Positions 18,787 to 27,388 are shown, counted from the stretch's first letter. The stretch: 37,860 bases of DNA from Luminiphilus sp. (GCA_016778085.1 JADHQF010000002.1:1-37860); one strand, 5' to 3'. Notes: a model not told the origin generated them from the letters alone. A program made the numbers and translations.

Positions 18787-20619
18787 ATGCTCAGACTGCC
18801 CGTCATGGTTGCCGCAGGTGGTATCAACAGCGCTGGCCGCACGTCGCGGCGCCACGCCTATCGGCGCATGATCTGGGATCACCTGTCGGTCCCTGATCAA
18901 ACCGCGACTGCGGGCGCGTTGGCGCAGATGATGGGCACGGCGGATGCCGACACGCTCCTCAAGCACACGCTGGTGCGCGAAATTGAAAAAGACTGGTTTG
19001 ATCATCGCGCGGTGCCCTGGCACCGGCGAGCTCAGGTGAGCGCCGATCAAGCTCAGGGGCTCTTCGACTACAACCCGGGCGGCATCGGTGAGGGTGAAGT
19101 CGTCGGTGGGCAGACATCGTCTCTGGATGACAAACGGGTTCGAGTCGCGCTTGGGCCCGAGTCTGACGTGTTGCTACCCAGCACCCGTCTGTTTGACGTG
19201 AGCAGCGCAGGGCAGTTGCCGACCGGTTTCAACCCAGGGGATCTCTACCCCTCGCGTAATCATCCCCGCGCAGTGCAGATGACCGTATTTGCTGTGTCGG
19301 ATGCGCTTGCGGACCTGGGGATGGATTGGGCCATGCTGGCCGATAAGGTGCCCGCGGAGGCTGTGAGCGTATACATCTCTAGCGCAATGGGTCAGCTCGA
19401 CGACGCGGGATCGGGCGGCATGCTCCGCGCGCGTCTGCAGGGGCGTCGCGTCAGTTCAAAGCAGTGCCCATTTGGTTTCGCCGAGATGCCGGGTGACTTT
19501 GCCAGCGCCTACGTGCTGGGCACTATGAGTGCGACCGGGCCCGCGCTCGGCGCCTGTGCCACTTTTCTATACAACCTGCGTCTCGGTATCGCTGATATTC
19601 GTGCCGGGCGATCGCGCATTGCCTTCGTGGGCGCAGCGGAAGCGCCTGTGAATGTCGAGGTGATGGATGGTTATGTTGCCATGGGCGCGCTGGCCACCGA
19701 CAAGGGGCTTCGGCAACTCGATGGTCTCGCTGAGGGCGAGCAGGTGGATAACCGCAGGGCCTGCCGCCCTTTTGGCGAGAACTGCGGCTTTACCATGGCG
19801 GAGTCGGCGCAAGTAGTGATCCTGATGGATGACGCGCTGGCGCTCGAACTGGGTGCTCCCATCCTTGCCGGCGCGCCGTTTGTCAGCGTGCGTGCTGATG
19901 GCGCTAAGAAGTCAATTTCCGGCCCCGGAGCGGGCAACTATCTGACCGTGGCAGAGGCCATGGCAACGCTGCGCAATATCCTGGGTGACGAGCGGCTCAA
20001 ACATCGCGGCATGGTTCAGGCGCACGGCACAGGGACGCCCCAGAACCGTGTCACGGAATCAACCTTGCTCAACAAGGTTGCCGAAGCGTTTGGTGTCTCA
20101 GAGTGGCCGGTTGCGGCGATTAAAAGTTACGTGGGTCACTCGCTCGGCGCAGCGGCGGGGGATCAGCTCACCGCAACACTCGGTATCTGGCAACACGGGA
20201 TGATTCCCCGCATCCACACGGTGGATGCGCTGGCTGATGATGTGGTCACTGACCGACTCAACTTTGCGCTCCGCGAGCAGGACAGTTCGGAACGGGATTA
20301 CGCGCTGATCAACAGCAAGGGGTTTGGTGGCAACAACGCGACCGCTGCCCTATTGAGTCCCGATACCACCGAACAGATGCTGGCGCGTGCGCACGGCCAT
20401 GACGAGATTGCCGCCTGGCGGGAGCGTCGCGAGGCGGTGGCGGCAGCCCAGGCCGCGACAGAAGCCGAGCGGATCGCCGGCAACTGGGCGCCCAGCTACC
20501 ATTTTGACGAGGGCGTACTCACCGATGCCGACGTCACGGTGACATCTGAGTCCATCGTCTTTGCCGGCCAGACCATCTCACTCAACGGGGGCGTGCCAGA
20601 GGGTTGGCAAGTCGACTGA
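18787..20619 (+). CDS. fabY: Beta-ketoacyl synthase, FabY-like
   Basis: 610 aa; Cys-His-His triad in GACATF, QAHGTGTPQN, KSYVGHSLGAAAG; N-terminus and length similar to FabY as recalled. Confidence 0.8.
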   Translation: MLRLPVMVAAGGINSAGRTSRRHAYRRMIWDHLSVPDQTATAGALAQMMGTADADTLLKHTLVREIEKDWFDHRAVPWHRRAQVSADQAQGLFDYNPGGIGEGEVVGGQTSSLDDKRVRVALGPESDVLLPSTRLFDVSSAGQLPTGFNPGDLYPSRNHPRAVQMTVFAVSDALADLGMDWAMLADKVPAEAVSVYISSAMGQLDDAGSGGMLRARLQGRRVSSKQCPFGFAEMPGDFASAYVLGTMSATGPALGACATFLYNLRLGIADIRAGRSRIAFVGAAEAPVNVEVMDGYVAMGALATDKGLRQLDGLAEGEQVDNRRACRPFGENCGFTMAESAQVVILMDDALALELGAPILAGAPFVSVRADGAKKSISGPGAGNYLTVAEAMATLRNILGDERLKHRGMVQAHGTGTPQNRVTESTLLNKVAEAFGVSEWPVAAIKSYVGHSLGAAAGDQLTATLGIWQHGMIPRIHTVDALADDVVTDRLNFALREQDSSERDYALINSKGFGGNNATAALLSPDTTEQMLARAHGHDEIAAWRERREAVAAAQAATEAERIAGNWAPSYHFDEGVLTDADVTVTSESIVFAGQTISLNGGVPEGWQVD

Positions 20620-20651
20620 AGCCAGACATTTGCTACGCTAGCCCTGCTGTC

Positions 20652-20685
20652 ATGAAAACGCCGCTGCTATGAAAGCGCCGCGGCT
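20652..20685. repeat. Two adjacent 17-bp imperfect copies
   Basis: atgaaaacgccgctgct / atgaaagcgccgcggct, 2 mismatches. Confidence 0.75.
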
Positions 20686-20704
20686 TTGAAGAAGAAGTAC
20701 TGAT

Positions 20705-21256
20705 ATGTCTACCCTCGATACGTTGCTCAATCGTAACTCCCACCCGCGTCTGACCGAACCCGGTCCCGATGCCGATCAGCTACAGACAATTCTGCAGGCC
20801 GCTTTCCGTGCCCCGGATCACGGGCGGTTGCGGCCGTGGCGTTTTGTGGTGATTAGCGGGGATCGTCGCTCGGCGTTGGGTGAGTGTTTTCAGCGCAGTC
20901 TCCAACTGAAAGGCGTCACCGATGACGCTCAGTTAACGAAGGCCCTCAATGCGCCATTGCGCGCACCACTGGTGCTCGCCGGCCTGCTCCATGCTGTGGA
21001 TCATGAAAAAATATCCCGCGACGAGCAGGGCCACGCGGTGGCGGCGTCACTCCATGCAGCGCAGCTGGCGGCGGATGCCCTTGGCTTCGGCTGCGTATGG
21101 CGCACGGGTGGCTATGCCACCGACCCTCATGTTGTCGAGGCGCTGGGGGGTGACTCCGGTGATGAGGTGATCGGGTTCCTCTACATCGGCACCCGCGAGG
21201 GCCCGAGTAAGCTGTTATCTGATGAGCCCCTTGAATCCCTTGTCAGCTACTTTTAA
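20705..21256 (+). CDS. Nitroreductase family protein (YdjA-like)
   Basis: 183 aa; AAFRAPDHGRLRPWRFVVI, AADALGFGCVWRTG, EVIGFLYIGT. Confidence 0.88.
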   Translation: MSTLDTLLNRNSHPRLTEPGPDADQLQTILQAAFRAPDHGRLRPWRFVVISGDRRSALGECFQRSLQLKGVTDDAQLTKALNAPLRAPLVLAGLLHAVDHEKISRDEQGHAVAASLHAAQLAADALGFGCVWRTGGYATDPHVVEALGGDSGDEVIGFLYIGTREGPSKLLSDEPLESLVSYF

Positions 21257-21289
21257 ATTGCGCCCACACTCGGGGAGCGCATTGGCACC

Positions 21290-22210
21290 ATGTTGAGAAA
21301 ACCTTGGCTGCACTTTTTGCTGCTGGGACTAATGTTGTTCGCCGTTGGCGAGCGGCTTTTCCCAGAGCCAAAGCCAGTGTTGGGTCCCCCCAACCCTGAG
21401 CGGCTCAGCGCTATGGTGGAGAACTACACGCGTTTCGCCCCCGATGGTGTCAGTCCGGCCCTGTTTGAGCGATTTATTGACACCGAACTGCGAGACGAGC
21501 TGCTGTTTCGGGAGGCGCTCAATCGCGATCTCCAGTACCGCGACGCCGCCGTCGAACAGCGGATCATCCGCAATATGCGCTTTCTCGACACCAATACCGC
21601 TGCCAGCGATCGCGAGCTGATAGAACAGGGCTATGCGCTGCGGCTTCACCTTACCGATGAGGTCATTCGCAGGCGCCTGGTGCAGATCATGGAGCGACTG
21701 ATCGTGGCCACCCGACTCAACCCTGCACCGAATGCTGAGGCGGTGGCGACACGGTATCAGCAAGCGCTCGACAGCTGGCGCGAACCCGCGCGGTATACCT
21801 TCAGTCACGTGTTCCTCTCAACCGAGCGTGCGGCAGAGATGCCCAGCCTGATGGCGCAGATCAATGCCGAGAACTTAAGCCCCGATGCGGCTCGAATACT
21901 TGGTGCACCGTTTTTGTCAGGGTATGCCTTCCGGCGCCAGAGCCCTGAGCAGATGACCCGTGTGTTCGGTGCCGAGTTCGCCGAGCAGGTCAGCGCCACT
22001 GAGGTCCGGGCCGGTGCATGGATTGGGCCGGTGTCGTCGGTCTTTGGGCAGCACTATGTCTATATCGAGGCGTTCGAGCCGTCGCGCACGTTGGAGCTGG
22101 ACGAGGTGAGTGTGCGCATCGAGCGGGATTTGGTCCGCGAGGGAGAAGAGCAGGCCGTTGTCGATTGGGTAGAGGCGGCGATGGCGGGCTATGAGGTGCG
22201 GCGCTCATGA
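21290..22210 (+). CDS. Peptidylprolyl isomerase (PpiC/parvulin-type), membrane-anchored
   Basis: 306 aa; N-terminal TM, ARYTFSHVFLSTER and SVFGQHYVYIEAF. Confidence 0.78.
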   Translation: MLRKPWLHFLLLGLMLFAVGERLFPEPKPVLGPPNPERLSAMVENYTRFAPDGVSPALFERFIDTELRDELLFREALNRDLQYRDAAVEQRIIRNMRFLDTNTAASDRELIEQGYALRLHLTDEVIRRRLVQIMERLIVATRLNPAPNAEAVATRYQQALDSWREPARYTFSHVFLSTERAAEMPSLMAQINAENLSPDAARILGAPFLSGYAFRRQSPEQMTRVFGAEFAEQVSATEVRAGAWIGPVSSVFGQHYVYIEAFEPSRTLELDEVSVRIERDLVREGEEQAVVDWVEAAMAGYEVRRS

Positions 22211-23181
22211 GAGTGTGGCTGATACTGTGTAGCTTGCTGATCGCGACCGACGCCGCCGCGCACCGGTTCGCGCCCTCGTTACTCGAAGTGACGCAGCTTT
22301 CCGAAATGGCCTTCAACGCTACCTGGAAAACACCGCTGCAAAAGGTGTCGGCGACGCCGATTGAGCCGCGCTTCCCCGAGTCTTGTGAGATCACCTCAAG
22401 ATCACCCTGGATTCAGGAGGGCACCGGAGAGCTCAAGCAGATTCAATTTGAATGCCCGATGGGCTTGGTTGGGGAGACTGTGTCGGTCACAGGCTTGGGG
22501 CAAAACCAGTCCTCCGCGCTGCTTCGCATCACCCTGGCTGACGGTATTTTTCATCAGGCTGTGTTTACCGCCACCGAGCCTGACTTTGTGGTGCCCCAAG
22601 AAGGCTCTGCCGGCACGGTGGCCCTCGACTACACGTGGCTCGGCGCCGAGCATATCTGGGCAGGGCCCGATCACCTTCTGTTTGTCATGGGGCTGTTGTT
22701 GCTGGTGGGCTGGAACCGGCGCCTCATTTATACCGTCACGGCGTTTACGCTGGGCCACAGCGTGACCCTTGCCATGGTGACGCTTGGGCTCTTCGACTAC
22801 CCGGTCTCGTTGGTAGAGTTCATGATCGCCTTGTCAATTTACGTACTGGCGGTTGAGCTGGCGCGGGGGTCGGCGGGCGCCTTGTGGCGGCAGCCCTGGT
22901 GGTTGGCGGGTGGCTTTGGGTTGTTGCACGGCATGGGCTTTGCCGGTGCGCTGGCCGAAACCGGTCTGCCGCAGTCAAACGTGCCGTTGGCGCTGCTGTT
23001 CTTCAACGTGGGGATCGAGCTGGGTCAGCTCGCCTTCATTGCGCTACTGGTTCTGTTGGCGGCCCTCGGCGGTCGCCTGATTGGCGAGCGGGCTGCGGCG
23101 CTCAGACCGTTACCGGTTTATGTGCTCGGGGGGCTATCAGCAATGTGGTGTATTGAGCGCGGGCTGGAAGTGCTGGCCTGA
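22207..23181 (+). CDS. HupE/UreJ family membrane protein
   Basis: 324 aa; signal peptide; GAEHIWAGPDHLLFVMGLLLL, GHSVTLAMV, GFGLLHGMGFAGAL; 4-bp overlap with upstream gene. Confidence 0.88.
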   Translation: MRVWLILCSLLIATDAAAHRFAPSLLEVTQLSEMAFNATWKTPLQKVSATPIEPRFPESCEITSRSPWIQEGTGELKQIQFECPMGLVGETVSVTGLGQNQSSALLRITLADGIFHQAVFTATEPDFVVPQEGSAGTVALDYTWLGAEHIWAGPDHLLFVMGLLLLVGWNRRLIYTVTAFTLGHSVTLAMVTLGLFDYPVSLVEFMIALSIYVLAVELARGSAGALWRQPWWLAGGFGLLHGMGFAGALAETGLPQSNVPLALLFFNVGIELGQLAFIALLVLLAALGGRLIGERAAALRPLPVYVLGGLSAMWCIERGLEVLA

Positions 23182-23967
23182 TCAGAGGTTACCCGGCCAT
23201 TTTTTCATCGCAATGATCGGATGAAAGGCGATAGCAATACCCTCGTCGATGTGATTTTCGTTTTCCAGCACATCGCGGCGACGCACAAAGGCGGTGCCGC
23301 TACGGGTATCCACCGCATCGGTAACATCCATACCGCCCTCGCCTGAGAAGATGCGCTCGAGCTCCGTGTTGAACCACGCGATCCGCATGGTGGCGGCTGC
23401 GACGGGGCGAGACCAATCAAATTCCGCGGTGACGCCACTGCCAGCGCCCTGAACGGCGGGCTTTCGTGTAACACCGTCGAAACGCGTCACGCGGTTGAGC
23501 CCCTGCTCGTAGTAGACGTCTTTCTCGATGATGTCGGTGAAGACAATGCTGCCGATGTCGGTTTGATCGCGCAGCTGGTCACGCACTGCCTGCACAATCT
23601 GGATAAACGATTTTTGATTGACCCGGCTGGTGGTGGGGTCGATAGGATCGCCGTAAATCAGCACGGCATTGTTCCAGCGCTGAGAGAACTCGCGCTGGGC
23701 ACGAACCTCGTACCCCGCGTCTTCAAGATATTCCTGCACCCTCGCGTCGACAAAGCTCTCGCGCTTTTTCAAATAGTTGCGCGACGGCCCACCGAGGTTC
23801 ACGCTGGCGATCACCACGACATTACTGTCGAGCTGGTCAAATAATCCTTCTTCGAAGACATTGGTCGGCGTGGTCGGGTTGTAGCCCCCGCCCACCGTTG
23901 CGGAACCGCACGCGACAAGCCCCGTCAGCACCAGCGTGGCCAGCACTAAGTGCCACAAAGAGCGCAT
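23182..23967 (-). CDS. Lipoprotein of unknown function
   Basis: Preferred start MRSLWHLVLATLVLTGLVACGS (lipobox LVAC) at 23967; upstream part of the ORF (to 24294) is probably non-coding. Confidence 0.8.
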   Translation of the reverse strand: MRSLWHLVLATLVLTGLVACGSATVGGGYNPTTPTNVFEEGLFDQLDSNVVVIASVNLGGPSRNYLKKRESFVDARVQEYLEDAGYEVRAQREFSQRWNNAVLIYGDPIDPTTSRVNQKSFIQIVQAVRDQLRDQTDIGSIVFTDIIEKDVYYEQGLNRVTRFDGVTRKPAVQGAGSGVTAEFDWSRPVAAATMRIAWFNTELERIFSGEGGMDVTDAVDTRSGTAFVRRRDVLENENHIDEGIAIAFHPIIAMKKWPGNL

Positions 23968-24069
23968 TGGGCTGGCAATCTGCCGAAAGACGGCAGGGTG
24001 GGAGTCGCGGCTGAGCATGGCGTCATTCCTAATGAGCGGAGCACGTATGCTAACAAAGGAGCAGAGCAG

Positions 24070-24852
24070 ATGAACAATATCCTTTATACGGGGACCTCGG
24101 GGCAGGGCCCTGATCTGATATTGCTGCATGGGCTTTTTGGTCAGGGCGGCAACTTGCGCAGTGTCGCCCGGGCGCTCGAGACGGACTTTTGTGTGCACTG
24201 TCTGGATTTGCCCGATCATGGCCGTTCGCCTTGGCTTGCAGAAGCGTCTCTGGCGACCTATGCCGCGGCAGTGGGTCTCTGGATGGATCAGCACGAGTTA
24301 ATGGCGGCCCACATTCTGGGTCACTCGTTGGGTGGCAAGGTGGCGATGGAGCTGGCGCTGACTGAGCCGGGGCGGGTAGAGAAGTTGGTGGTGGCAGATA
24401 TAGCGCCGGTGACTTATGCCGATCACCACCAAGTGATCCTCGACGCCCTGCAGCAGGTGGCAGCCCGAGGCTGTCAAACAAGAACGGAAGCTGAGGCGCT
24501 GCTGGGCGAGGTGATAGACGATCCCGGCGTAGTGGGGTATCTGCTGATGAGCCTCCAGCGCGGCGCTGAGGGTGAGGTGTTCCAGTGGCGCTTCAACTTG
24601 GCGGGTTTGGCCAGCGCTTATGGCCAACTGCGCGAGGCACCTTCTGAGACGGCGCCGTTTCAGGGCCACACCCTGTTCCTGAAGGGCAGCGAGTCCGCTT
24701 ACATACAGGCATCGCACGAGCGCGAGATTCAAAGGCGCTTTCCCTGCAGTCAGCTCGTTACGGTGCATGAGGCCGGGCATTGGCTTCATATCGACCAGCC
24801 GGAACAATTCAACGGTGCAGTGCGTGGATTTTTACTCGCAGAGGCGGGCTAA
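24070..24852 (+). CDS. Alpha/beta hydrolase (YbfF-like esterase)
   Basis: Start MNNILYTGTSGQGPDLILLHGLFGQ with SD aaagga; LDLPDHGRSPW, HILGHSLGGKVAMEL, EAGHWLHIDQPEQF. Confidence 0.9.
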   Translation: MNNILYTGTSGQGPDLILLHGLFGQGGNLRSVARALETDFCVHCLDLPDHGRSPWLAEASLATYAAAVGLWMDQHELMAAHILGHSLGGKVAMELALTEPGRVEKLVVADIAPVTYADHHQVILDALQQVAARGCQTRTEAEALLGEVIDDPGVVGYLLMSLQRGAEGEVFQWRFNLAGLASAYGQLREAPSETAPFQGHTLFLKGSESAYIQASHEREIQRRFPCSQLVTVHEAGHWLHIDQPEQFNGAVRGFLLAEAG

Positions 24853-25231
24853 GCAGGCGCCTTCAGGACGGGGTTTGGCGGGTTAGCCGAGGTCGGCGGT
24901 GCGAAAATGGTTCGATCCTGAGTCCGATCGATCAAAAGTGTCCACAGATTCTGTGGATAACTCTCTGGATAATTTGTTTAATCACGCCTTCAGGCCCGAA
25001 AAGCCGTCTAAATCAGCGAATTGGTTAAATTTTAACCAACCCTTTAAAAGATAGTAAAAACAGAAAGTTATGGATGATCTATGAGCGGGATTGTCCGGTG
25101 TGTCATATAAATCCCATAAAAATGTCATCGACACGGCGCGTGTGTATAACCATTCGAGGGCGGGTACTACAGAACTGTGACGCCACGCAACCCCATTTCA
25201 GCACTTTTTTAGCCTTCAGGGCAAAAATTTT
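24853..25231. promoter_or_regulatory. Candidate oriC-like / DnaA-binding intergenic element
   Basis: DnaA boxes TGTGGATAA 24952-24960 and TGTGTATAA 25141-25149 (perfect TTATNCACA reversed), TCTGGATAA 24964-24972 (1 mismatch); GATC at 24914, 24926, 24930, 25076; AT-rich tract about 25015-25080. Confidence 0.5.
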
Positions 25232-25588
25232 TCAGTCTCCGCGGTAGCGACACCCAGCGTCACAGGTTTCGCGCACCTCTACCTCAGTGAGTTCGGGCAA
25301 CGCAGGCTTCAGCCGGGTCCAAATCCAGCGACAGAGATTTTCGCTGGTGGGGTTCTCAAGCCCTTCGATGTCATTGAGGTAGTGGTGGTCCAGCTTTTCC
25401 AGCAGGGGATCAAAGGACTGATTAATCACATCGAAATCCATGATCCATCCGGTCTCAGGATCGACTTCGCCCTCGATAGTGATGCGAATGTGGTAGGAGT
25501 GGCCGTGCAGACGCGCACATTTATGGCCCTCCGGGACTTTGGGGAGAAGATGCGCTGCTTCAAAGCGAAAATCTGTGTAGAGCTCCAT
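25232..25588 (-). CDS. queD: 6-carboxytetrahydropterin synthase (PTPS family)
   Basis: Start [67 protein letters not shown]. Confidence 0.93.
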   Translation of the reverse strand: MELYTDFRFEAAHLLPKVPEGHKCARLHGHSYHIRITIEGEVDPETGWIMDFDVINQSFDPLLEKLDHHYLNDIEGLENPTSENLCRWIWTRLKPALPELTEVEVRETCDAGCRYRGD

Positions 25589-25689
25589 CGCATAATCTCG
25601 CAGTGGGGGCGAAAATTTCGCCGCGATTCTACACGTTTTGGGTGGCGCTGAGATGCCTGAGAACGACGCGCTAATGGCCAGAAAGCGCA

Positions 25690-25717
25690 TTGACAGTGGG
25701 GGTGCGATCCCTATAAT
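25690..25717 (+). promoter_or_regulatory. Consensus sigma70 promoter for tRNA genes
   Basis: TTGACA (25690-25695), 16-bp spacer, TATAAT (25712-25717), upstream of tRNA-Val. Confidence 0.85.
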
Positions 25718-25733
25718 GCCGTGCTCTGGCTCG

Positions 25734-25809
25734 GGGTGATTAGCTCAGCTGGGAGAGCATCTGCCTTACAAGCAGAGGGTCGGCGGTTCGATCCCGTCAT
25801 CACCCACCA
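25734..25809 (+). tRNA. tRNA-Val(TAC)
   Basis: Cloverleaf: GGGTGAT/ATCACCC acceptor, TCTGC-CTTACAA-GCAGA anticodon arm, GGTTCGATCCC T-arm, encoded CCA. Confidence 0.96.
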
Positions 25810-25868
25810 CCCTCTCTGTTGGAGACGGGTCCAAGCCACAACCGATGCAGCTGCTGCATTGTCTACCT

Positions 25869-25945
25869 GGAGCGGTAGTTCAGTTGGTTAGAATACCGGC
25901 CTGTCACGCCGGGGGTCGCGGGTTCGAGTCCCGTCCGCTCCGCCA
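25869..25945 (+). tRNA. tRNA-Asp(GTC)
   Basis: GGAGCGG/CCGCTCC acceptor, CCGGC-CTGTCAC-GCCGG anticodon arm, GGTTCGAGTCC T-arm, encoded CCA. Confidence 0.96.
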
Positions 25946-26476
25946 TTTCCCTCAAAGACTTTAGGTAAGCCAATCTGGTGCGGTTTCTAACCCACTGAGG
26001 GCGATTCTAGCCCACCAATCTAACCCGCATACCTCCCGCAATCGCCCGCGACAAAGACACCCACGGGGGGCCTGTCAAGGCGTCGTCGCGTGGGGGGTAC
26101 CGCCCCCACTTGCGAAGAGAAGAATCAGAATCGCTGGTAATACTCACCAGTGACCGCATCTGATGTTCCGTGCGCGTTAGAGCCAACCCAAGCTGACTAC
26201 GCGTATGGCGTTCCACTCCGCCGCTTTCCCCACCGGTTAGCCCACGGTGCGCGTACGGGCTTCCCAACACATTGGCGCCTTCAGCCAAGCTGTTGGGGCA
26301 CTCTGCTAATCATTCCGACCCCCTCCAAAGCAAAACTGTCACTGCCACGGAATGACCCCTCCTGCCACGAACGGCACCATTAACTTGAGGGCAAGAAAAT
26401 GAGTAAGCAGGCAACTGACGCCGAGGTCATGGAGTACCTCTGGCCAACAAGACGGTTGGCTCAACGAGAGCGCACC

Positions 26477-26671
26477 ATGAACAGCCCAAGGATAACGAGC
26501 GTAGGCATCGCCGCTGCGTTGCTCTTGTTCAGTGCATTGCTGTTCGGTCAGCGAGCGGAGGCAGGCGCCCATCACAGCTCATCCGCCGAAATTAAACATG
26601 AGCGAAATGAGATCTGGGTTTCGCACACGTTCGATCACCGAGCGACTTTCCGGGGTGCTTACGCGCATTGA
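26477..26671 (+). CDS. Possible small secreted protein
   Basis: MNSPRITSVGIAAALLLFSALLFGQRAEAGAHHSSS..., signal-peptide-like; no clear family. Confidence 0.35.
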   Translation: MNSPRITSVGIAAALLLFSALLFGQRAEAGAHHSSSAEIKHERNEIWVSHTFDHRATFRGAYAH

Positions 26672-26824
26672 TCACACACTTTTTGATTGATGATTCCAGC
26701 TGCTGGATTTGTATCCGGTCCTCGAGTGTAAGGTCCGTCGTTGACGCAATTGATACTGTGGCTGCACATGAGAAGCGGATTTTAAAAAAGCTCCTGTGGT
26801 CATTCTCCGCAGGGGAAAGCAGCC

Positions 26825-27097
26825 TTAAGCGCGCGCCAATGTAAGCGCTCCAATAAGGATAAATCCTGCTCCAGCAATGTAGTTGAGATATCTCTCGTTG
26901 ATGAACTCTGAGAGAAGCGTGCCAGCGATGACCCCTATGGCAGTGGCAACTATTAATGCTGCAGACGCGCCCCAAAATACAGTCCACTTGCTGACTTCTT
27001 TATCAGCCGCAAACAGCATCGTCGCAAACTGGGTTTTGTCGCCCAGTTCTGCAATAAACACCGCGGCGAATACTGTGAAAAACACTTTCAATTCCAT
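26825..27097 (-). CDS. GDT1/TMEM165 (UPF0016) family membrane protein, half-size
   Basis: 90 aa; VFIAELGDKTQFATMLFAAD signature; SD ggag upstream. Confidence 0.9.
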   Translation of the reverse strand: MELKVFFTVFAAVFIAELGDKTQFATMLFAADKEVSKWTVFWGASAALIVATAIGVIAGTLLSEFINERYLNYIAGAGFILIGALTLARA

Positions 27098-27214
27098 GTT
27101 GAAAGCGGCTCCTTGAGACCCTAGTTGGGTTCAAATGTACCCGTAAAATAGAACAGGGAGTTAACCGAGATCCCCGGCCATGCTGCGGGAAGCCAAACCC
27201 TCTATGCTTGGACT

Positions 27215-27388
27215 ATGAATTACAGCGAATACAAAGCCCTTCAGGTGCTACTTTTTTTCAGCCTGCCCGTCCTCTGGTGCATTTGGCAACTGATTGCCCT
27301 AAACCGATCTTCTGGCGAGGCCGACAACCCTGCGTGCGAGGAGGGCCTGGCGAAAGTCCAGGCTCCCGAGCCCGGTAACATCGACTAA
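27215..27388 (+). CDS. Small single-pass membrane protein (57 aa)
   Basis: Not in ORF track: MNYSEYKALQVLLFFSLPVLWCIWQLIALNRSSGEADNPACEEGLAKVQAPEPGNID*. Confidence 0.5.
   Translation: MNYSEYKALQVLLFFSLPVLWCIWQLIALNRSSGEADNPACEEGLAKVQAPEPGNID

Noticed and set aside
26007-26288. 93-aa minus-strand ORF after tRNA-Asp
   Set aside because: No recognisable family, no SD and low-complexity hairpin inside; not called as CDS.
27098-27210. yybP-ykoY manganese riboswitch upstream of the GDT1-family gene
   Set aside because: Looked for the conserved motif elements because Mn exporters often carry it; I could not recognise them by eye. A covariance model search would decide.
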